DNA of 45,418 nucleotides from Rhizomucor pusillus (Eukaryota > Mucoromycota > Mucoromycetes > Mucorales > Lichtheimiaceae), in assembly GCA_900175165.2 (NCBI GenBank), contig FWWN02000329.1, positions 3,722 to 49,139 of the forward strand. Direction: 5' to 3'. Below are positions 20,468-32,053 of this stretch, piece by piece. The translations under genes and the position numbers were made by a program. The notes under the pieces were generated by a model that was not told the DNA's origin, ran no database searches, and saw only the letters and a list, made by a program, of their open reading frames with translations. Numbering within the stretch: the stretch's first letter is position 1; the number at the start of each line of letters is the position of its first letter.

Positions 20468-22229
20468 ATGAAAACGCAGATTTGCCTTGTCCTCTCGTTA
20501 ATGTTAGCAGCGAGAACGGCGCTTGCGCTGTGCGGCTGCAGTGATGTCAGTTGCATTTCGACCTGTCGCAAGTATTACATTTTTCTTTATAGAAAACCAA
20601 GCAGTAATTACTAACTGGTTATCTCCAGTTCAAACTGCCCACGACTGTGTTCAGGCATGCCCCGAGGGCGACGGTGATTGCTACGGTCCGTGCCTAGCAT
20701 CAGTTTTCCCCGGTAGCATACTGGATCTTGTCGGCCCTAACAGCAACAACGCTGTTAATGGCATAACCCGCCAACAGCAGCAGCAAGAGATGCAAAAAGA
20801 AGATACCAAACCAGCCCTCAAAGTCCTCCAAATGCTGCCTTCCGTGAGCACATCCGCTGATACCTTGCAGCAACCACCACCACCTCTATCTTCTCAAGAT
20901 CAACAAGAACAACAACAAAAACCGGCTGCATCCACAACTACCGCCAACGTCACCGCACTTTCCAATCTACCTGTCAGACTCTCGGCGCTTGTTGCCGACC
21001 TTAGAGAGCGAGGCCAGCGAGACCCGGTTGTCCTAGAGCGCCTAGCAGCGCTTCCCGACCACATCCAAAGCCTAGTTTCAGAAGGCAGAGGCAGTAGCCA
21101 GCGAGCTGCGATGGCTGCGCGAGACGCTTCACAGTACATTGGGCAGGTCCGAGATAAGCTCGCGACGCCGTACCCCGTGACGTTGGACGATCTTGTCAAG
21201 GTGCACAATCAAGTGGTCGATCTTATCATTGCGCTCCAGCAAGAACAGCAGCCGTCCCGGCAGCAACAGCAACATCCATCCGTACCTATCAAGTCTTCTG
21301 TGGACGATCCATCGGTGCCGCTAGCGTCCCCGGCTTCGTTGCCAGGTTCCACCGCTGCTGTTACTTCCATCTCGCCATCCTTGGCCTTGTTTCCGACCAT
21401 CACTTTTGCACCCTCTCATTCACCTAGTATCCCGGCTCTGCTGAGCAGCAACGCTGCAGCAGCCAAGCCGACCGCATCTTCCATCGACGAGGACTGCGAT
21501 GTTGAGGACGAAGATGTACCTTCCATACTTTTGAGTCCATCGATTCCGGCAGACGCTTTTGCTTCATCTTCTATACCCACACCTCCTCCTTCTGTAAATA
21601 GCATCGACAGCGAACAAGATGCAGAAGGTTGGGGCGACTATGTAGACCAAGAGAACGGCGATGAATACAACGACGACGATGAAGAAAATTGCATTGACGA
21701 TAACGATGACGATTATCAGGAGGGAGAAAGTGGAAAGCAACAGGATGCCGCTTCAGGTGATGCTGGTGATAATAGTACCACTACTACAACATACGCTGTA
21801 TCCAAACTTGGCACTGCTGCGTTACCTTCGCTGTCTTCTGCATCCACAATCGCCGGCAACGTGCCTCTGGAATCTGTGCCGCTGAGTGAAGAACAACATC
21901 AACAACAAAGCAACAGACCGACAATCACAGGTGAGTTAGAAAAAATATAAATACTCTGTGCAACAAACAACTCACGATCCTCTTTTTCTTTCTTCTTTTT
22001 CATCCTCACGTTAGCGCATGTTACCGTAACCAGTCAGATCACTGTGACGCCAAGCAGTAACAGCAGCTTGCATGCTGGTAACACCAATCTGGCGAACCAA
22101 GCGGCCATGCACAACGGTGACCACAGGAACATCAACGGTGCCTCTTCTGCTGTCGTCTCCTCCTCACTGTCATTCTATTGTACTGCGTTTTCGGTTGTGG
22201 TCGGGACTGTAGCTTACTTTATGTACTGA
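20468..22229 (+). CDS. Secreted Cys-rich, acidic, probably GPI-anchored cell-surface protein
   Basis: Exons 20468..20567, 20629..21930 and 22015..22229 encode 538 residues. Residues 1-20 are a clear signal peptide. A compact eight-cysteine module follows (C22, C24, C29, C33, C40, C44, C51, C55; spacing like C-x-C-x4-C-x3-C, then C-x3-C-x6-C-x3-C). Next come a Gln-rich segment, a possibly helical block (about 150-250), Ser/Pro-rich spacers and a very acidic stretch (Asp/Glu/Asn, about 350-405). The last 20 residues are hydrophobic after a small-residue region (GASSAVVSSS), fitting a GPI-attachment signal. Such a layout suggests a wall or plasma-membrane surface protein; function unknown. Intron 1 uses a GCAAGT donor and a perfect TACTAAC branch site, and is what joins the signal peptide to the body. 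The open frame from 20523 alone would miss the signal peptide. Confidence 0.75.
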
Positions 22230-22312
22230 GCATGATGATAGTAATATAATAAAAAGGGGGAAATAGGAAGGAAGGAAGGAAGGACACCGGAGCACAGTTA
22301 CTGCATGTTTAT
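22230..22312. repeat. (GGAA)n microsatellite between convergent genes
   Basis: A run of four to five GGAA units at about 22267-22283 separates the stop codons of two convergent genes 83 bp apart. Confidence 0.6.
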
Positions 22313-24422
22313 TCAACCGTCTACCTCTCGTCCGAACTCATCAAAGTCAATGTGGAAAAAAGGATGCCGCAGCGCGTCTCGTGCTGTGATTCGCTTTGCA
22401 GGATCAAAAGTAAGCATCTTTTGCAACAGGTCGGTAAACAGTACGTTCGTGCGGGTGTGTGGCGTAATTATGTTCTGCAAAAAAATTAGTCAGTCAGTCA
22501 ATCAATCAATCAACTAACAACATCAGTCACTCACCTTTAACGGTTTCAAGCTCTTGACATACTTTTGGCTCTGAAGGGACGTTCCTTGCGTAGGATAGCA
22601 TAAGCGGTCGTTTTTGAAATATTTTTGGGCATCACGGCTGGGATGAAAGGAAGAAAACAAATGAGTGGGCGGATGCGGGAGTAGATATTCATTTGACCAC
22701 CGTTTACCTTGCACCCTGTGCCAACCTAGCGGGTATCTTTCCGAGCACCATCTCCATCATGGCGAGGTGTTCTAGGTTATCGTGTGTTTGGAATAAGGCA
22801 TCACCTGTAAAGAATTCGACCAGGATACAGCCGATCGACCAGATATCACATGGATATGACCAACCGAGACCTACAAATTTGGCTGTTAAAAACGGATGAA
22901 AATGATTCCAAACTTCCCAAAGGTACTCTTACCAAGAATGATCTCCGGAGCACGGTAATGCCGGGTGGAGACCACGGAGGAATGGTAGTCATTTTCAAAG
23001 GTGGCAGAGCCAAAGTCGATGAGGATAATCTCGGTATTCCGTAGCACACGTACCAAGCCCCGCTAAATGTCCGAAAGAGGAGGGTTGAGTGCCTGCTTCA
23101 GTGAGAAATAATTGGCTAATTTTACCTTGTTCCGCGTACTTGGCACGTTTGTGTATTCATGATCTTTTAGCAAGATATTCTCGGGTTTCAAATCTGTGTG
23201 GATCATTTTGAGTTCATGCATAACTAGAAGAAGGTTTTCGGTGAGCAGAAAAGTCGCAATAAACACAGGTAAAAGCATACACTTACAAGCTACACTGGTC
23301 AAGAGCTGTTTTGCGAAATGCTGGATATGATGGATGGGGAATGGTTCAAACTGGTTGGCTTTCAGGAAATCAAAGACGGACTGGTCCAAGAGTTCGAAGA
23401 CCATACACACATGATTGAGATGATCGAACCACTCCAACATGTGTATGCATTGGCTGTGATAAATGTGTAAGCTTTTGGGTTGTGTGATGAGATAAAAAAG
23501 AAAAAAGAAACTTACTTGAAATTGAGCTGGTCATGTTCTTTAAGGGTATTCAAGACACGGATCTCTGTTTGACTGGCTTCACGGTACTTTTGGATTGCAC
23601 GAATAATCTTTATCGCACAGTATGTCCTGCGCACATGATCGTAGCATTTGACGACTTTCCCGTATGTACCCTGGCCTAGAGTTTCCTGCATTTGGTCTGC
23701 CGTAGCAAAAAATGTCGGTAAATTTCCCAGCTTTCCCTTGCGATTGCTTGGAGTAAAGAGAGAGTAACTTACATCGATCCTTGAGAAACTCCCCCGGCCG
23801 AACAATAAAGTGCCCATCTTTGTCAGCTGTTGGCTGCGGCGGCGGCTAAGAAGATTGCGTTTAGTCAACGCACATCGGCGCTAGATGTGAAACAGCACGG
23901 TACAGATGATTGCCTGTATTCGCTGCTCGGGCCTTACCTGCCAGCGGAAGGACGGATGCTGAGGTGCATAGATCGGTTGTTGATGATGAGCTGATAGGGA
24001 AAAATAGACCCAGTAAGTGAGTGGGAGATTGGAAAAATCCCAAAAACGGATACACTCAGCGCTTGTGCAAAGAAAATATACTTACATGCACTCAGTGTTG
24101 GTAAGAGCTCATACTGTTTTCGACGGCGTTTGTTGCTGTTATCGACTTGGACCTGTTGCTGCCGGTTTCGTTTGGTGCGCGCGGCGGTGGAAAGTGGAAC
24201 GTTAGGAGGAGGTGCAGGGGCGGGAATAACAGAGTATGAGGGCTTGTTTTGACCTAGATCAGACTCTGGCGGTGGAGTGTCTTCAATGACAATGATCTCT
24301 TGAGGATAGCCGTTCTTGTAGAACTCGGCTTCCCAATCGGGTCGACGATTACGTTTGTGTGCTGCTGACGACGACGACGACGACGACGACGACGAAGACG
24401 AAGACGCGATGGCGCTAGTCAT
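22313..24422 (-). CDS. LAMMER (CLK/Kns1-type) dual-specificity kinase
   Basis: Ten exons: 24086..24422, 23938..23990, 23773..23845, 23516..23696, 23287..23453, 23126..23223, 22933..23062, 22708..22870, 22535..22637 and 22313..22474, giving 488 residues. All nine introns (54-95 nt) have GT-AG borders and closing phases. After the signature lead-in DKDGHFIV comes the glycine loop LGQGTYGKV (161-169), HTDLKPEN (279-286), DFGSATFE (319-326) and the family-defining EHLAMMEM (380-387). The insert before DFG ([15 protein letters not shown]) is also typical. LAMMER kinases phosphorylate SR-type splicing factors and link nutrient or stress signals to growth. The N-terminus begins with about 13 Ser encoded by a CGA/TCG trinucleotide run (24366-24395 region), then basic segments that fit nuclear localisation. 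Confidence 0.93.
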
Positions 24423-26647
24423 TTCTTGAGCTTGAAAAAAGTGGTAGTGGGGAAGCGGTGAAAGAAAGGGTATTTTTTACGCAAGGCAAAAGGGAAAAAG
24501 CAAAGGAAGAAAAGAAAGAGAGTGTGTGTTTGGGGTTGAGTGTCGAAGGGTTTCGTTGGCTTGGTTCACTCGCTCATTCATTGCACTTGACGATTCAAAT
24601 GGCGATATTCGAAAATGGCAAGCTTCCCCTTCGTTTGACCACTGCCCTCATCTGGAGTTCTTGCCTTTTTGCGCTTTCCACTGGATGATAACTCTTTCCC
24701 AAGCCTACCGTGTACCTACCGCCTCAAGGGAGGCCTTCTTCCAACTGCGTAGGGGGACCCACAAATGCTATCAAAACACATCACCGCGGAAAAGCTGCTG
24801 CTGCCAAGTGTGTCCATCACCACCACCCCTCCTATCACTGAGGCTGGGTAGTCTCTTTGGTTTTCCTCTGATAAACCCATCGTCTTTGTTACTGCTTCAA
24901 TTGCTATCTTCCTCTCTTCTTTTTTCTTTTCCCTCGTTCGTTGCAGATACTGCAACTTGTACATTTACATGAGAAAATTATTTTTTTACTTTTGTTACAA
25001 AGTCATTTGTAATCAATTTCATTACATGACCTAATCATACTTTAATGAATTTTCTTCATAAGATTGACGCATGGATGAACCCTTTGTGCCCAAGCTGGAT
25101 GGAAAAGAATGGCGGAAAATCCAAAGATCTGGTCTGGGACCAGTAACATCAAGTCCGTGCTTCATCACAATTGGAAAGGGATCTATCCTACCTGGCGCAT
25201 TTATTCCACGACCTGCAGGACAGGCCAGCCAATGACCACCGTGGGATCTCCAAAAAGAAAAAGGGTATATAGCGCAAAAGAGAGCTATACGTACAATGGG
25301 AAGGCGAGAAAAGGAAAGCAGCATAACGCACACACAACTAAAGGGGCTAGACGCGCTCTTCTTCTGAAGGAAGGATCCTTTCTGACCCCGGCTTTTAATC
25401 GAATGACAACACCAGTGCATTGCACAATGCATACTTGTCAACAGAGAAGATAAAAGATGTAGATTCAGATGCGGCTTGAATTCGGTGAATGTCTTGTGCG
25501 ACTGATGTAGTTAAAATTTGCTCGCATCGCAGCATCCTCTCACCTGTGGATGAAATGCTTTGTCGCCTGGTTACAAGCTACAAAGTTAACGAAAGTAACC
25601 GAATTTTGAGCTTTCTCTCCCGCCTCCCTCACTCATTACTTCATGGGATTATAGAAGACTGGAGAATTGCGGCAATATTAGTCAATCTCTTCGCTTCTAC
25701 GCCTTACAGGTTGGGGAGTAACCTCCTCCTGGTCCTTTTCTCTCCTTGATCTTTCTGCCTCTTTTTAGAATAATAAATTTCTATTGGCCGGATTCTCCCG
25801 TAGAAGCTCGAACAGTTTGCGAATGAATAAGCCGATTTACACCAAATTCATCTGATAACGTCAAGTCTTATTCCTTCTTGGCTGCAAACAATCGACGAGT
25901 GGAGCAACTCTGAAGTAGAGGAGACGTCAAAAAGGGGTTTATATCAGCTTTGCATGAATGAGGTCTCACGGCAGTGCGCCCTATCGCAATGTAAACTATT
26001 ACACAGAATTGCCGGCGACCACGGGGAGATGTTCTTAGCGCGACGATTCATACCCCGCGAACATTACGAGAGTTTGGATCCTCTTGATGGCACAATTATA
26101 TATGATTATCTTGTCTGTAAAGTGATCTGGAGTGATAAATTGGTTTCATTTGCATCCCACGGAAATTCTGCAATTCTTATTGCCTTGTTCGGATTGTTGG
26201 ACAATAGACCTGATACACTGCTTTTTGAGCGGGATCACCGGTCTTATAAATAGATGACTCAGTAAGCTCGTGATACCTTCAATGGTTTTCGCAAAATTGG
26301 ACTTCGTTACATCGGCAACAGCAATCAACCTGAGAAAAGTTTCTTTGATTGCTGACCAAGTGCACAATTGTGCCCAGATAATAACGGCCATGGTCTCACA
26401 AAGATGATCGTCCAACAGTATCCATGTGACTAGAATCTAATCATAGTCATCAGGTTCCCGTAGAAGATATTGGGTACTGCTACCCGGATCAAAAACAAGA
26501 TTCTCTTGCGTGGTGCATTTCTGTGTATATGCGTGCAAAGAAACTACTGCCGAAAAACGCTCGGAGTTTCATCATGATCATCATCCACATCACCACCACT
26601 ACTCGCTTGTTCCGCTTTTCTCCTCTTACGTTTTAGACCGAACAAAC
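24423..26647. other. Gene-poor interval of 2.2 kb
   Basis: The left part is the LAMMER kinase promoter; the right end is the promoter of the ABC ATPase gene. Open frames here (for example 25954..26253) show no domains, signal peptides or conserved splice patterns. I see no gene I can defend. Confidence 0.4.
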
Positions 26648-27556
26648 ATGCTGGAGGCTCATGGTCTGTCAATGCAGCTGGCCGATGGTCGTTGGCTGTT
26701 CAAGAACACTGACATTATGCTGAACAAGGGCGACGTGCTAGTTTTGCGTGGACCTAGCGGTGCAGGGTTCGTATATACATTGGCATCCTTCTTCTTACAT
26801 GTTCCGGTCGTTCCTTATGATCTTTGTGCCGGCTTAACTGACTTCACAAATTGTAGCAAAACCACATTGTTGAAATGCCTTGCTGAACTGGTTCCTTATA
26901 CGTCTGGAAGCATTAAACTGAATGGAAAGACGCCGTCCGAATATGGCATTCCCAACTGGAGATCCAAAGTTATGTATGTTCCTCAACGACCTGCTGTCCA
27001 TGCAGGAACGCCTCTCGACTTTTTCAACGTCGTAAAGAACTTTGCCAGCCAAAAGAACAAGACTACTCTGGGTGATCCGGTATGTAATCCCGTTGCCTAG
27101 CAACTGCTCGACGTGGTGCTGAAGTCATGCATTTTACTGGTTCCAGGTGCAAATCGGTATGCAATGGAACTTGTCAGAGTCGCACTTTAGTGAACCTTGG
27201 ACCAATCTGTCCGGAGGCGAGATGCAAAGAGCAGCTTTGGCTGTTGCGTTGGCACTTAATCCAGATATTTTGCTGCTGGATGGTAATTTTACACGCTCAT
27301 GTTTATGTCTGCTTGACAAACCTGCTAACATCTTGAAATTTCTTCAGAACCGACATCGGCGCTAGATCCCGAATCGACACTGCTCGTTGAAAAAACTCTG
27401 AAATCGAGAACTTGCATCTGGATCACCCACAGCCCTGAGCAGGCAGAACGTGTCGCGACGCATACCCTGACGCTCACGAGACTCACGCCAAAATCGGCAG
27501 ATTCGGATGATACCTCCTCTGATAGAACTGCTCACGAAATCACTATTTCCATGTAG
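26648..27556 (+). CDS. Soluble ABC-type ATPase (FetA/YbbL or STAR1-like)
   Basis: Exons 26648..26766, 26857..27079, 27147..27282 and 27348..27556 encode 228 residues, just one nucleotide-binding domain. Walker A is GPSGAGKTT (35-43) with an intron inside the Gly codon, the Q-loop is VPQRP, the signature is LSGGE, Walker B is DILLLDEP, the D-loop SALD and the H-loop ITHSPEQ. There are no transmembrane helices, so it must pair with a separate membrane subunit or act in the cytosol. Bacterial FetA (with FetB) and plant STAR1 (with STAR2/ALS3) are one-domain ATPases of this kind; the likeness in size is known family knowledge, the partner is not in this window. The first donor is unusual (GTTCGT). 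An open frame extends upstream to 26510 without an ATG, so I start at 26648. Confidence 0.85.
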
Positions 27557-28054
27557 TTCGTGTGCGCTTGATTGTCTGTCTGTTTGTCTTTGATCTTCCA
27601 CGTATCGCATTTCAACTTGTTCTTTTCCTTCTTCCCGATGTTCATCCAGACGTAAAGCCCGCCACCCCCTACTCGCATGATTCGCTCATAGATACAGCAG
27701 CATCGGATGTTGTACAGAACACTTTGTATTCGCTTAACCCGTTCAAATTACTAAACCGATTATATACTTATTGTTTCCATTATGAGTTCTTCATTCAATA
27801 TAACGCGCATACCTGCAATCGTGAATATTATCTAGCTATCTGTATTGAAACCGTGTGAGAAACGTAGGATAGATCGCTTAGTCCGCAGCATCATCCTGAG
27901 CTTTTGGTGCGTCACTGACTGCAGAAACAGCTACTTGGAGCAGAACCTCTGATGCGATAATGTGGGACATGCACGCTAGTTAGTCGTTTAGGTGGCAAAT
28001 ATATTATTGCAAATTCAGCTTGTCTAAAATAAGAATGTTGTCACTACCGCGAGA

Positions 28055-28085
<31 letters not shown>

Positions 28086-29622
28086 ACCGTATACCTTTCT
28101 GGTCATTGCTCTGTGGAGAGCAAACACAAATAATATGTATGCTGAATGACGTTGTCAAAAGCGCTTTCTAGAGAGACATGCAGCATACGTGAATGGTGCC
28201 CCACCGAGTCACGTTACGACACGACTACAGCAAAAAAGAAAAGTATATGACCAGGGAAGAGTGTTTAAAGTCACACATCGCACCGGCTGGGTAGAGCATC
28301 TTTGCTACAGTCGATCCAATAAAGGCCGCATAGAGAGGGGTGCAACGTATCTGAAACTCCAAAAGTTGGCCCAGTCCCTATGGAACCATTTAAAGATTTT
28401 CCTTTTCGGTGGTCTCGGTCGATATTTCTCTCATCGGCACACCGTTCCGAATCGATGCAAGCATCCTGAAATACGAGGACCCTGAGTGAGTAATGAGAAA
28501 AGCTGTCCCAAGGGACACAGTTCAGGCCTGTGTCATTCTTGTATCATTCATGAGAGAACTGGTGGGACCCAGCTAGTTGCACGGCACGGAAATGAACTCG
28601 TGTACCTACTCCCCTACCTGGTACGTCTTTTCCTGGATGTGTTGTTTGTTTTTGTACTCGTGTTATCCGCCGGATCGTCTCACCGGGTGTTGGGAATTAA
28701 GGGGGGCGGGCATGTATGTGTATAGAAGCTTGGTAGCATGTGTGGTACGTCTTTCTATTGCAGCCCTTCTTCGTAACCTAATGTGGTCCGCGCACCGAAT
28801 TACGTGGTACATAATACACAAGTGTTTCACAGCGCAAAGTTGGGATACGAATGAGGGGGCAAAGAAAGAAAAAGAAAAAAGCTTATTTTTGTTTCTTTCA
28901 GGAGATGCCGGATGCGGCTCCGGAAAGGGGGTTTGTGAAGGGGGGGAGCATCCCTTTTGTATACATACATGTTTTTCTTTCTCTTATCTCTCTTTATTTC
29001 ATTTGCGCGTGCGCACTTTTTTGGGTACATACAGGTTCTTACCACCTGCCAGGGCAAGCGAGTGGTTTCCATTCTCGTCCAATGATGCGCTCGCATGCAA
29101 AGGATACAAGTAACCTTAAAATTGGATGTTCGGAACAATGCACTCTTTTGGTTTATTATGCTTCTAAAGTCAAATACTGGCGCAAAAAGAAAGAAGAAAC
29201 AGAAATAAACAAAAGAAACGGACAAATATACAATGTGAGAGAAAGGGCACAAAAGAAAGGGCGAGATAAAACAAAGAGAAAAAAAGAAGGTTGCATATAG
29301 GAACATATAAGTTAGCATAAAATATACGGGCGGATTAGGAAAGATGTGTGAACATAAGTGAGGCTGCTTGTACATGAGCTAGGGTGATGCATCCATACAA
29401 TTAAAAAGAGGAAATGATGTGGAGAGTGTGAGTGCAAAGAAGAAAAGAAAAGCAGATGATGATTTTGCGTGTGTCCGGGCAGAAGAAATGAGGAGGTAAG
29501 GATAGAGCAATAATAATAATAACAATAAAGGGAATGGAGCGAATGAGGGTATACTTTTTTTGTTGCGTTTTTGCAATGTTGATATGTTAATGTGTGTGTG
29601 TGCGCGGTGGATGGTGCGTTAA
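27557..29622. other. Gene-poor interval of 2 kb
   Basis: I see no recognisable gene. Contents: 3' flank of the ABC ATPase gene; a (CAG)9 run at about 28057-28083; an open frame 28189..28485 without known motifs; purine-rich DNA from 29170 to 29290; and TG-rich DNA before 29610. The last part is likely the 3' UTR of the zinc-finger gene. Confidence 0.4.
28057..28083 (+). repeat. (CAG)9 trinucleotide repeat, non-coding
   Basis: Nine uninterrupted AGC/CAG units outside any gene I recognise. Confidence 0.85.
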
Positions 29623-30495
29623 TTACAGGTTTCGGTAACGTCGTTTTCCGGCGAACTTCATTGCCTGGATCTCGGGGCTCGTGCGACAGGACTCTTCCAT
29701 GCGAAGATGGCGCTTCAAGGCATCGGTGCGAGCAAATGCCTTTTTACAGCACAGGCAAGCGTAGGGCTTTGCGCCTGTGTGAACGCGGATATGCCGTTGC
29801 AAGTCATGTTTGCGTGCGAATGCTCTGCTGCATAGGTAGCAAGAGTATGGCCGTGCATCAGCAGCGAGCGAGACGGCTGTGGGTACCGTGGTCTTTGATT
29901 GCTGAGTAGGTTGAGGTGCAACTGCTAGAGACGAGACCGGTACGCAAACAGGTGCCGTGTTGTAGTAAGGATAGCTGTGTTGTGTGGTGCAACCGCACGA
30001 TGAGTCGGAGCATGGTGAGATCAAGAGATCGCTGCTGCTCTGAGGTTGATCGGCATAATAATAAGGTGGCGAAACTGGAGAAGGGTAATAATCCATACCA
30101 AATGCTGTCGGTGAACGCTGGCTGCTGTTATCCGAGGAGGCATACGGGGACGACATGACCGAGTACGGTGAGGTGACCATCGGTGGTGTCGTTGCAGCTG
30201 ACGAGTCGACCGGTGATCCTACGTATTGCAAATCAAGATACAAGGGCGACGCCGCTTGGGGAGAAGAGGAGGAGTTCGACCACCAGGATAGATCTTCTGT
30301 TTTCAGGGGCTGGTAATAGGCCTCAGGACTGTATACTTCGCAGTCGAGGTTAAGCGGTTGTCCTGACAACAAGCTTTGAGTGCCGTATTCGCAGTCTGTG
30401 GACCAGTAGGTAGTAGGAGCTGTCGTAGCACAGTAGTCTGTTTCGATTGCTGCTGGCTGCTCAAAATGTGTGTATTGCTCTTGATATTGCATCAT
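29623..30495 (-). CDS. Two-finger zinc-finger transcription factor, Crz1-like
   Basis: A single exon of 290 residues. The first finger is C2H2 (C219, C222, H235, H239) and the second is C2HC (C247, C250, H263, C270), joined by a TGAKPYA linker. Helices read RKHDLQRHIRVH and RTDALKRHLRMEESC. The second finger's R-T-D-A-L-x-R-H followed by an acidic stretch and Cys is very like the last fingers of fungal Crz1 and related factors, which are activated by calcineurin. I would call it Crz1-like, not Crz1, because the N-terminus (Ser/Tyr/Pro/Gln-rich, 1-200) shows no calcineurin-docking motif I can defend. It is probably a nuclear activator. A TATA-like element lies about 150 bp upstream. Two adjacent ATGs open the frame; I use the first. 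Confidence 0.85.
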   Translation of the reverse strand: MMQYQEQYTHFEQPAAIETDYCATTAPTTYWSTDCEYGTQSLLSGQPLNLDCEVYSPEAYYQPLKTEDLSWWSNSSSSPQAASPLYLDLQYVGSPVDSSAATTPPMVTSPYSVMSSPYASSDNSSQRSPTAFGMDYYPSPVSPPYYYADQPQSSSDLLISPCSDSSCGCTTQHSYPYYNTAPVCVPVSSLAVAPQPTQQSKTTVPTAVSLAADARPYSCYLCSRAFARKHDLQRHIRVHTGAKPYACLCCKKAFARTDALKRHLRMEESCRTSPEIQAMKFAGKRRYRNL

Positions 30496-32053
30496 TCCGA
30501 TATGCGTTTTGTTTTTGGTGCAGTAAATAGCAAAACAGGAATCGATTTTCTTTCGTTAAGCAAGGCAAAGAGGAAAAAGAGAAAAGTAAGAGGAGACGTT
30601 GGTCTGTTTCCAAGAGAAGGGAGAGAGAGCGCGAGGAGTGCTAGGGTTTTTATATAAGAAGCAATGAAAGACGATGATCGACTTACAAGGCACCCCTTGA
30701 TAGACAGATTGTGCTTCGCATGCAGGTGCATCACGCACGCACGCACACACACACACACACGGAACAACACACTTATGGCTGCCTCCGCGTAACCCCGATG
30801 GTGTCCCCCCTTTTTTGACAGCTTAACCATATTTTCGGAAATAGCAAGAGAACATTTTTTGAGTCTGACAAGTTGCTTCGGGTATATGACGATCGGTACT
30901 ACCGGGATGATCCTATTTGGCAAGCAATGTGAGGCACACACGCACACGGGCTCGCCAGCGTTGGCCCGTGTAGTCTATTTTGCCCTCCCCTGACAATCGG
31001 CACATCGATCATTGATTTCTCTTGGATCTCTTGACCTAACCCTGGAAGATCATGGAACCGTTGTTATTGACGGAAATTCGAGCTATTTAGGATGATGTCG
31101 CAAAGCAAAATATACACACATGCTGCAAGGGGGGCGGTAAATAAAGATTCTAGTTATAGGTGGCATATTCAGAGTAAGTTATTTTATCTAGCTTTCATGG
31201 GGAGCTTGGGGGGAGTTGTGGAGGTGCGTGGATGTTTGAGGGGATCTACTGCTGCTTGACTCCCTTTCTGTCGTCGACATCAGCCATCTACCGTTGACAT
31301 TTGCTAATCTAAGCATCTGGTCTCTCCCTCGCTCGCGCGCGGCAAGGCGGATCATTGTAAATGCGGTGTGACAATGACCCCAAACACTGGGTGTTCACAA
31401 TCACTGCGAATGTGTAGGGGCAATAAGAAAATAAACATGTACATCACACGAAATTCATGATCGACTCAATATTTTTATCGATGATCACTTGCACGCTCTT
31501 GTCATGTCCTTCTTTGGCTGTCTGTGGGGTCTTGCACGGAAGCATGCCGAAAGGGACACAACCGGCCTCATGCGTCTCGTCGGTGTAACCACGCTTCCAT
31601 CCGCGCGAACCATGCGTTGCAACGGTACTCCCATCAATAAGGAAGGCGGAAGAATTTTCTTGCTGGGGACCCCTTGTCCCCTCGCTCTCTCCCTTTGCAG
31701 ACACACACACACACACTCACTCTCTCTCTCTCTCTCGCGCGCGCGCGCTTGCTCAATATCTTTGCGTATCACGATAATTAAGTCAAGTTGCAGATGCTCA
31801 GGCCCATTACTTTAGTCAAACCCTCCTCCTGCTGCACATCAATAAGCAATTGATCAGAATCCACCAGAACACGAGCAGTTGAAGGAACAGAATCTTTTTA
31901 TTTTCAAATTTAGTACACGCTAATATTCGCTTTTGCATGCACGAAGCTAGATGCAGATCTTGTTTTACAGCATGTTGTAATGTGCTGTGAGGATCACAGA
32001 CAGCAGGTGCTAAGCAACGTTATTTTTGGCTTCCTTTTTTTCTTCTGTCATCT
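30496..32053. other. Promoter of zinc-finger gene and non-coding flank
   Basis: A TATA element for the minus strand (TATATAAAAA read leftwards) is at about 30646-30656. Microsatellites: (CA)n at about 30741-30760 and a compound (AC)8-(TC)8-(GC)6 run at 31701-31748. Open frames here are readings of these repeats. No gene recognised. Confidence 0.45.
31701..31748 (+). repeat. Compound (AC)n-(TC)n-(GC)n microsatellite
   Basis: Three dinucleotide tracts follow each other directly: AC (31701-31716), TC (about 31719-31736) and GC (31737-31748). The GC part could form Z-DNA. Confidence 0.8.

Noticed and set aside
20900..21604. Minus-strand open frames inside the Cys-rich protein gene
   Set aside because: Shadows of the long plus-strand exon; no motifs and no splice support.
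28189..28485. 98-residue plus-strand open frame as a gene
   Set aside because: No recognisable motif, neighbouring exon or promoter sign; could not be supported.
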